The notes under the pieces: model-generated
What the model was told of the DNA's origin: nothing
The model's input: the letters and a program-made list of their open reading frames with translations, nothing else
Databases searched by the model: none
Part shown: positions 12,904-16,190 of the stretch, piece after piece
Layout of the letters: every line of letters begins with the position of its first letter
Numbering within the stretch: position 1 is the first letter of the stretch
Position numbers and translations under genes: made by a program
NCBI GenBank assembly: GCA_041621405.1
Contig: JBFKAV010000079.1
Coordinates: forward strand, 1-16,190
Direction of reading: 5' to 3'
DNA length: 16,190 nucleotides
Origin: JBFKAV01 sp041621405
GTDB lineage: Bacteria > Pseudomonadota > Alphaproteobacteria > Rhodobacterales > Rhodobacteraceae

Positions 12904-13824
12904 ATGAGATCGGTATTGTTCGGGGCCTGCCTTCTTCTTGCGGCCTGCAACACCGCGCGTGTCGCCCCGGAAATGAGGACCTTCGCCGCCGCCGTCGGCG
13001 AGACCGAGAAGGCGGTCGCGCCGATCCTGAATCCGGCGCTCGAGGGCGAAGCGGAGCGGGCGCTGACCGTGGCCGCGGAGCGCGGCGACATCTGGCTCCT
13101 GTCGGACACCTGCCGCGACATGATCCGCGCGCGCCCCGGCGCGCTCGCCGAGACCTGCGCCATCGAGAAGCTCCAGACCGACGGCTCTCCCCGCCCGGTG
13201 GGCGCGGCCACGGCCGCGGCGCGCAAGATGGGCGTCCTGACCGACTACGTGGCCGCGCTGACGCTGCTCTCGGAGGCCGGCACGGAAGCCGAGGTGACGG
13301 CGAGCTACGCGGCCGCGCTGAAGGGCCTGGGGAACCTGGCGAAGGTGGGGGAAAGCAAGGGCCTGAGCGAGTTCGTGGCCGGGCTTCGGGAGGAGCAGGG
13401 GCGCACCGATGCCGTGGCCAGCTTCGCGATCCAGACGCTGCGCTACAACAGGATGCGCCGTGTGGTGCCCCGCGCCGACCCGGACGTGCAGCAGGTCGTC
13501 CGCGATATCCAGCTCGAGCTTTTCGAGCTCAGGGCCGATCCCGAATACCACCGACTTGCCGACGCGCTGATTGCGGCAGAGGACAACGCGCTCCTCGCCG
13601 ATCCTGAGGGCTCCGCGGCGGACTACCGCGCCGCACTGGTGCAGCTGGAGGCGGCGCACGGGGCCTTCTTCGCCCACTACGACCGCTCGATCTACGTGCG
13701 TGTCGGCCGGATCGCCATGGCCCATGGCGCGCTGGCCCGTGCGCTGAGAGGCACCGGCTCGACGGAGGAGGTTGTCGCCTATCTCGAGGCCCTGCGGGAG
13801 CTTGCAGACCAGTTGGAGGAGTGA
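12904..13824 (+). CDS. Predicted lipoprotein of unknown function
   Basis: The 306-residue protein is not recognised. MRSVLFGACLLLAAC is a lipoprotein signal with lipobox LAAC (C15), so export and lipid anchoring are predicted. The rest is charged, alanine-rich and almost wholly helical (e.g. 112-150 and 195-215), and four further cysteines would not be excluded from disulfides. GGGAGGAATT six bases ahead fixes the start at 12904; a TTG at 12886 is inferior because it precedes the ribosome site. It forms an operon with the next small gene, 3 bases downstream, and diverges from metA. A helical periplasmic scaffold or envelope-associated protein is a guess. Confidence 0.8.
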   Translation: MRSVLFGACLLLAACNTARVAPEMRTFAAAVGETEKAVAPILNPALEGEAERALTVAAERGDIWLLSDTCRDMIRARPGALAETCAIEKLQTDGSPRPVGAATAAARKMGVLTDYVAALTLLSEAGTEAEVTASYAAALKGLGNLAKVGESKGLSEFVAGLREEQGRTDAVASFAIQTLRYNRMRRVVPRADPDVQQVVRDIQLELFELRADPEYHRLADALIAAEDNALLADPEGSAADYRAALVQLEAAHGAFFAHYDRSIYVRVGRIAMAHGALARALRGTGSTEEVVAYLEALRELADQLEE

Positions 13825-13827
13825 CTG

Positions 13828-14217
13828 ATGCCAACGCCCTCAGTAACCGCCACCGCCCACATCCAGCAGCTCTTCAACCGTGTCAACGATCTGCTGCGGC
13901 TGAATACGCAAGGCATTCGTGACGAGGCGAACGCCGCCGCAAACAGCCAGGGTGCGGCGCGGCAAGCGCATCTGGCCAGGCTGCGGCAGCTTCGTCAGGC
14001 GCGGCGCGAGATACTCGCCCAGCACGACAAGGTGTTCGAGCTTGAGATCGCCTACGAGGCATCGAACCGCGAGCCCAGCGACGCCGAGGCGCGGCTTGTC
14101 GCGGGAACCCGTGATGCGAACGCACTGGTGCGTTCGATCCAGAACGCTGCCGACCTTCTCAACAAGGTCGCCGATTTCGCCAATCTTCTCGCGCGGCTGG
14201 TCGCGGTCTTCACCTGA
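13828..14217 (+). CDS. Small helical protein of unknown function
   Basis: The 129-residue protein is not recognised. It has no signal peptide or membrane anchor at its N-terminus, is rich in Ala, Arg, Leu and Gln, and looks like a helical hairpin: helices near residues 8-75 (HLARLRQLRQARREILAQHDKVFELEIAYEA) and 86-129 (LVRSIQNAADLLNKVADFANLLARLVAVF), the last being amphipathic to hydrophobic. GGAGGAG overlaps the end of the lipoprotein gene and serves its ATG, so the two are co-translated and probably work together. Its last 8 bases overlap the convergent ATPase gene. Confidence 0.75.
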   Translation: MPTPSVTATAHIQQLFNRVNDLLRLNTQGIRDEANAAANSQGAARQAHLARLRQLRQARREILAQHDKVFELEIAYEASNREPSDAEARLVAGTRDANALVRSIQNAADLLNKVADFANLLARLVAVFT

Positions 14218-15073
14218 CCGCGTCTATGGCTCTGCCGATGAGCTCTATGAAGTCCTCGGCCGTGGCCACCTCCGCGACGTCTTCGGCCGCGACCTTCACG
14301 CCCCAGTGCTCGGCCATCGCCGCGTAACGCGGCTGGCGGTGCGCGAGCGCCCTCGCATAGGCCCAGCGGACGAAGGCGTCGGGGTCGACCTCGTCCTCGG
14401 AGAGCCGGTTCGCGGCGAGATACTCCGCCCAGGCGTCGCGCAGGAAATCCGGCTGGTAGTACATCGGCTTCGGCGCTTTGTCGAAGCGGCGGACGAGTTC
14501 TGCGGTGTGGGTGTCCGTGCCCGCGATCCAGACAAGGAGCAGATGCTCGGCTAGCACCGAAAGCACCGGGTCGGCGGGATCCTCGGGCTCGACCACCTCG
14601 CAGATCGAGCCGCTCGAGTCGCAGACGAAGCTGGGGTAGCCGTAGATCTCCGCAGCCCGGGTGATGAACCGCTGGGTGTCGAGCATCGCTGCGATCTCGG
14701 CCTCGCGGTGCTGCTCCTGCCGCTTCGTGTATTCCGCGAAGGGCAGGCCGTGCAGGGCCGGGTTGCCGGGCTTGCCGAGATAGGTGGAAAGGGGCGCGAG
14801 GTTGTTGAAGGTGATGTTCGAGGCGATGAAGACCGAGTCGGTCATCAGAAGTTCGCGCAGGAGCGACACCTTCATCGCCTCGCGCTTGAAGTTGTCGGCG
14901 ATGTGCTCACCCATGTAGCGGGTGCCGATGCGGTAGTCTACCGAGTAGTGGAACCAGCCGCCGGCGTCGCGCAGGAGGTTCGAGACATGGGTCTTGCCGA
15001 GGCCCGACATGCCGAACAGCAGCACCCGCCTCTCGCGGGCCTCGCGCCACTCCTGCGGGGTCTCATAGATCAT
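14210..15073 (-). CDS. P-loop ATPase/kinase-like protein of unknown role
   Basis: The 287-residue protein has a Walker A motif RRVLLFGMSGLGKTHVSNLL (residues 15-34, K27 in GLGKT) after a short N-terminal MIYETPQEWREA segment. WFHYSVDYRIGTRYMGEHI follows, resembling small-molecule kinases in layout. The remainder (SNITFNNLAPLSTYLG, YGYPSFVCDSSGSICEVVEP) is conserved-looking but tied to no function I can name; VFIASN-type and LLLVWIAG strands would be core strands. The start at 15073 is preceded by AGAGGAT at good distance; the longer in-frame start at 15142 lacks that. It is convergent with the helical-protein gene, overlapping it by 8 bases. Confidence 0.8.
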   Translation of the reverse strand: MIYETPQEWREARERRVLLFGMSGLGKTHVSNLLRDAGGWFHYSVDYRIGTRYMGEHIADNFKREAMKVSLLRELLMTDSVFIASNITFNNLAPLSTYLGKPGNPALHGLPFAEYTKRQEQHREAEIAAMLDTQRFITRAAEIYGYPSFVCDSSGSICEVVEPEDPADPVLSVLAEHLLLVWIAGTDTHTAELVRRFDKAPKPMYYQPDFLRDAWAEYLAANRLSEDEVDPDAFVRWAYARALAHRQPRYAAMAEHWGVKVAAEDVAEVATAEDFIELIGRAIDAVR

Positions 15074-15243
15074 CGCTCGGGATCCTCTTCGGAGCATTGG
15101 CTTAGCGGATGCCGGTAGGCTCTGAAAGAGGCGAAGGGCCAATTTGCACCGTCAGGAAGGAGCTGCCTGGCCGACCGGAACGCGTTTCCCAATCCGCGGT
15201 CGGCCGTCTACGCTTGCCATCCAATTCACGGAAGGGACTTGCC

Positions 15244-16044
15244 ATGACGGAAGCGTCCAAACACGACGCCTGGAGTGCGGGTGAGGCTTATCACAACTAC
15301 ATGGGGCGCTGGAGCTGGCCGGTCGCACGGGAGTTCCTGCGCTGGATCGGGGCGCCTGAACGGGCCGATTGGCTCGATGTCGGCTGCGGCAGCGGTGCTC
15401 TGACTGCTGCGATCCTCGCGGACTGTGGGCCGCGGTCGGTGGTCGGCATTGATCCCTCCGAGGGGTTTGTCGCCTATGCGGCGGCGCAGACAAAGGACGC
15501 ACGGGCGCGCTTCCAGCGGGGCGACGCGATGGCGCTGCCCTTCGAGGACGCATCCTTCGACGTTGCGGCGTCGGGGCTGGTGCTGAACTTCGTGCCGGAT
15601 CCGGCAAAGGGCCTTTCTGAAATGGCGCGCGTGGTCCGGCCGGGGGGCTTGGTGGCATTCTACGTCTGGGATTATCCGGGCGGCGGCATGGGGTTCATCG
15701 ATGCGTTCTGGAGGGCGGCGGCGCGGGTCGATCCGAACTCTGCCGACCTGAACGAAAGCAAGCGCTTTCCCGACTTCACCCGCGACGGCGTGGCCGCGCT
15801 CTGTGCCAAGGCATGGCTCGGAGGCGCCGAGGTGACGGCGATCGAGACCATCACCCGGTTCGACGATTTCGAGGCGTTCTGGCGGCCGTTCACACTCGGC
15901 GCCGGGCCGGCGCCGGGCTATGCAAAGAGCTTGTCGGAGGATCGACGGGCTGCGCTCAAGGCCGAGCTGGCCCGGGCGCTCGGCTCCGATGGGCCCGTCA
16001 GCCTGCCGGCGCGGGCCTGGGCCGCCCGGGTGGACAGGGCCTGA
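15244..16044 (+). CDS. Class I SAM-dependent methyltransferase
   Basis: The 266-residue protein has the class I fold: motif I WLDVGCGSGALT (43-54), acidic loop VVGIDPSEGFV (64-74), ARFQRGDAMALPFEDASFDVAASGLVLNFVPDP (motifs II/III region), and the post-motif ARVVRPGGLVAFYVWDYPGGGM. It belongs to the UbiE/Methyltransf_11 group; the acceptor substrate is not evident. GGAAGGG precedes the ATG at 15244; a longer in-frame start at 15109 adds a region unlike the family. It stands alone on the plus strand, divergent from the ATPase gene and convergent with gatB. Confidence 0.9.
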   Translation: MTEASKHDAWSAGEAYHNYMGRWSWPVAREFLRWIGAPERADWLDVGCGSGALTAAILADCGPRSVVGIDPSEGFVAYAAAQTKDARARFQRGDAMALPFEDASFDVAASGLVLNFVPDPAKGLSEMARVVRPGGLVAFYVWDYPGGGMGFIDAFWRAAARVDPNSADLNESKRFPDFTRDGVAALCAKAWLGGAEVTAIETITRFDDFEAFWRPFTLGAGPAPGYAKSLSEDRRAALKAELARALGSDGPVSLPARAWAARVDRA

Positions 16045-16076
16045 AGCGTCCGGACGACGCGGCGATCGCTGAGCGG

Positions 16077-16091
16077 CGAGCGGGCTGCTCG
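16077..16091. terminator. Short hairpin between methyltransferase and gatB
   Basis: CGAGC (16077-16081) pairs with GCTCG (16087-16091) across a GGGCT loop, within the 48-base gap between two convergent genes. It is a weak candidate for a shared terminator. Confidence 0.3.
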
Positions 16092-16092
16092 A

Positions 16093-16190
16093 TCAGAGCC
16101 CGAGCTTCTTCTGAACCAGCGCGTTCACCGCCGCCGGGTTGGCCTTGCCGCCGGTGGCCTTCATCACCTGGCCGACGAACCAGCCGGAGA
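16093..16190 (-). CDS. gatB: Aspartyl/glutamyl-tRNA amidotransferase subunit B, C-terminal end (partial)
   Basis: The minus strand ending in TGA at 16095-16093 encodes SGWFVGQVMKATGGKANPAA followed by VNALVQKKLGL. This is the GatB C-terminal (YqeY-like) signature GQVMKATxGKANPxxVNxxxxxKL. GatB is the kinase/tRNA-binding subunit of the GatCAB amidotransferase that converts misacylated Asp-tRNA(Asn) or Glu-tRNA(Gln). Only the last 32 codons are inside the window; the rest lies beyond 16190. Confidence 0.9.
   Translation of the reverse strand, partial: SGWFVGQVMKATGGKANPAAVNALVQKKLGL

Overview
The window is high-GC DNA from an alphaproteobacterium, most likely Rhodobacteraceae. The evidence is a circularly permuted two-piece tmRNA gene with an ANDN...ALAA tag, a full TRAP transporter set, GC-rich coding bias throughout, and a typical alphaproteobacterial gene complement. 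No phage, insertion sequence, CRISPR array, tRNA or rRNA was found.

Layout. Positions 1-115 hold a perfect 23-bp tandem duplication and a GC hairpin beyond the end of ssrA. Positions ~120-466 (minus strand) are the permuted ssrA. Positions 562-1605 (minus) encode an orphan PotD-type periplasmic binding protein. Positions 1736-9299 form the most interesting block, a divergent catabolic locus. On the minus strand, reading from 7367 down, are an SsuD-like FMNH2-dependent monooxygenase, a YdhF-type aldo/keto reductase, a flavin reductase, and TRAP transporter genes dctQ, dctM and dctP, closed by a double hairpin and T-tract terminator. On the plus strand, from 7460 up, are a HutC-type GntR regulator and a Gfo/Idh/MocA-fold enzyme. 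A 92-bp shared regulatory gap with inverted repeats separates the two arms.

The trio of two-component sulfonate-type monooxygenase, flavin reductase and aldo/keto reductase is the known core of the sulfo-SMO route of sulfoquinovose breakdown. In that route the monooxygenase releases sulfite from SQ to give 6-oxo-glucose, the AKR reduces this to glucose, and the reductase supplies FMNH2. NAD-dependent sulfoquinovosidases (GH188, SqgA) are known in SQ clusters that lack a classical SQase, including in roseobacters. The Gfo/Idh/MocA-like gene could fill that slot, and the TRAP system could replace the ABC importer used elsewhere. This is inference from gene content and motifs; no search was run.

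Positions 9406-16190 are mostly housekeeping or unassigned genes. On the minus strand are a TetR regulator overlapping ppk2, a lipoprotein alpha/beta hydrolase overlapping metA (acetyl-CoA type, E111), a P-loop ATPase of unknown role, and the last codons of gatB at the right edge. On the plus strand are a two-gene unit (predicted lipoprotein plus small helical protein, neither recognised) and a class I SAM-dependent methyltransferase.
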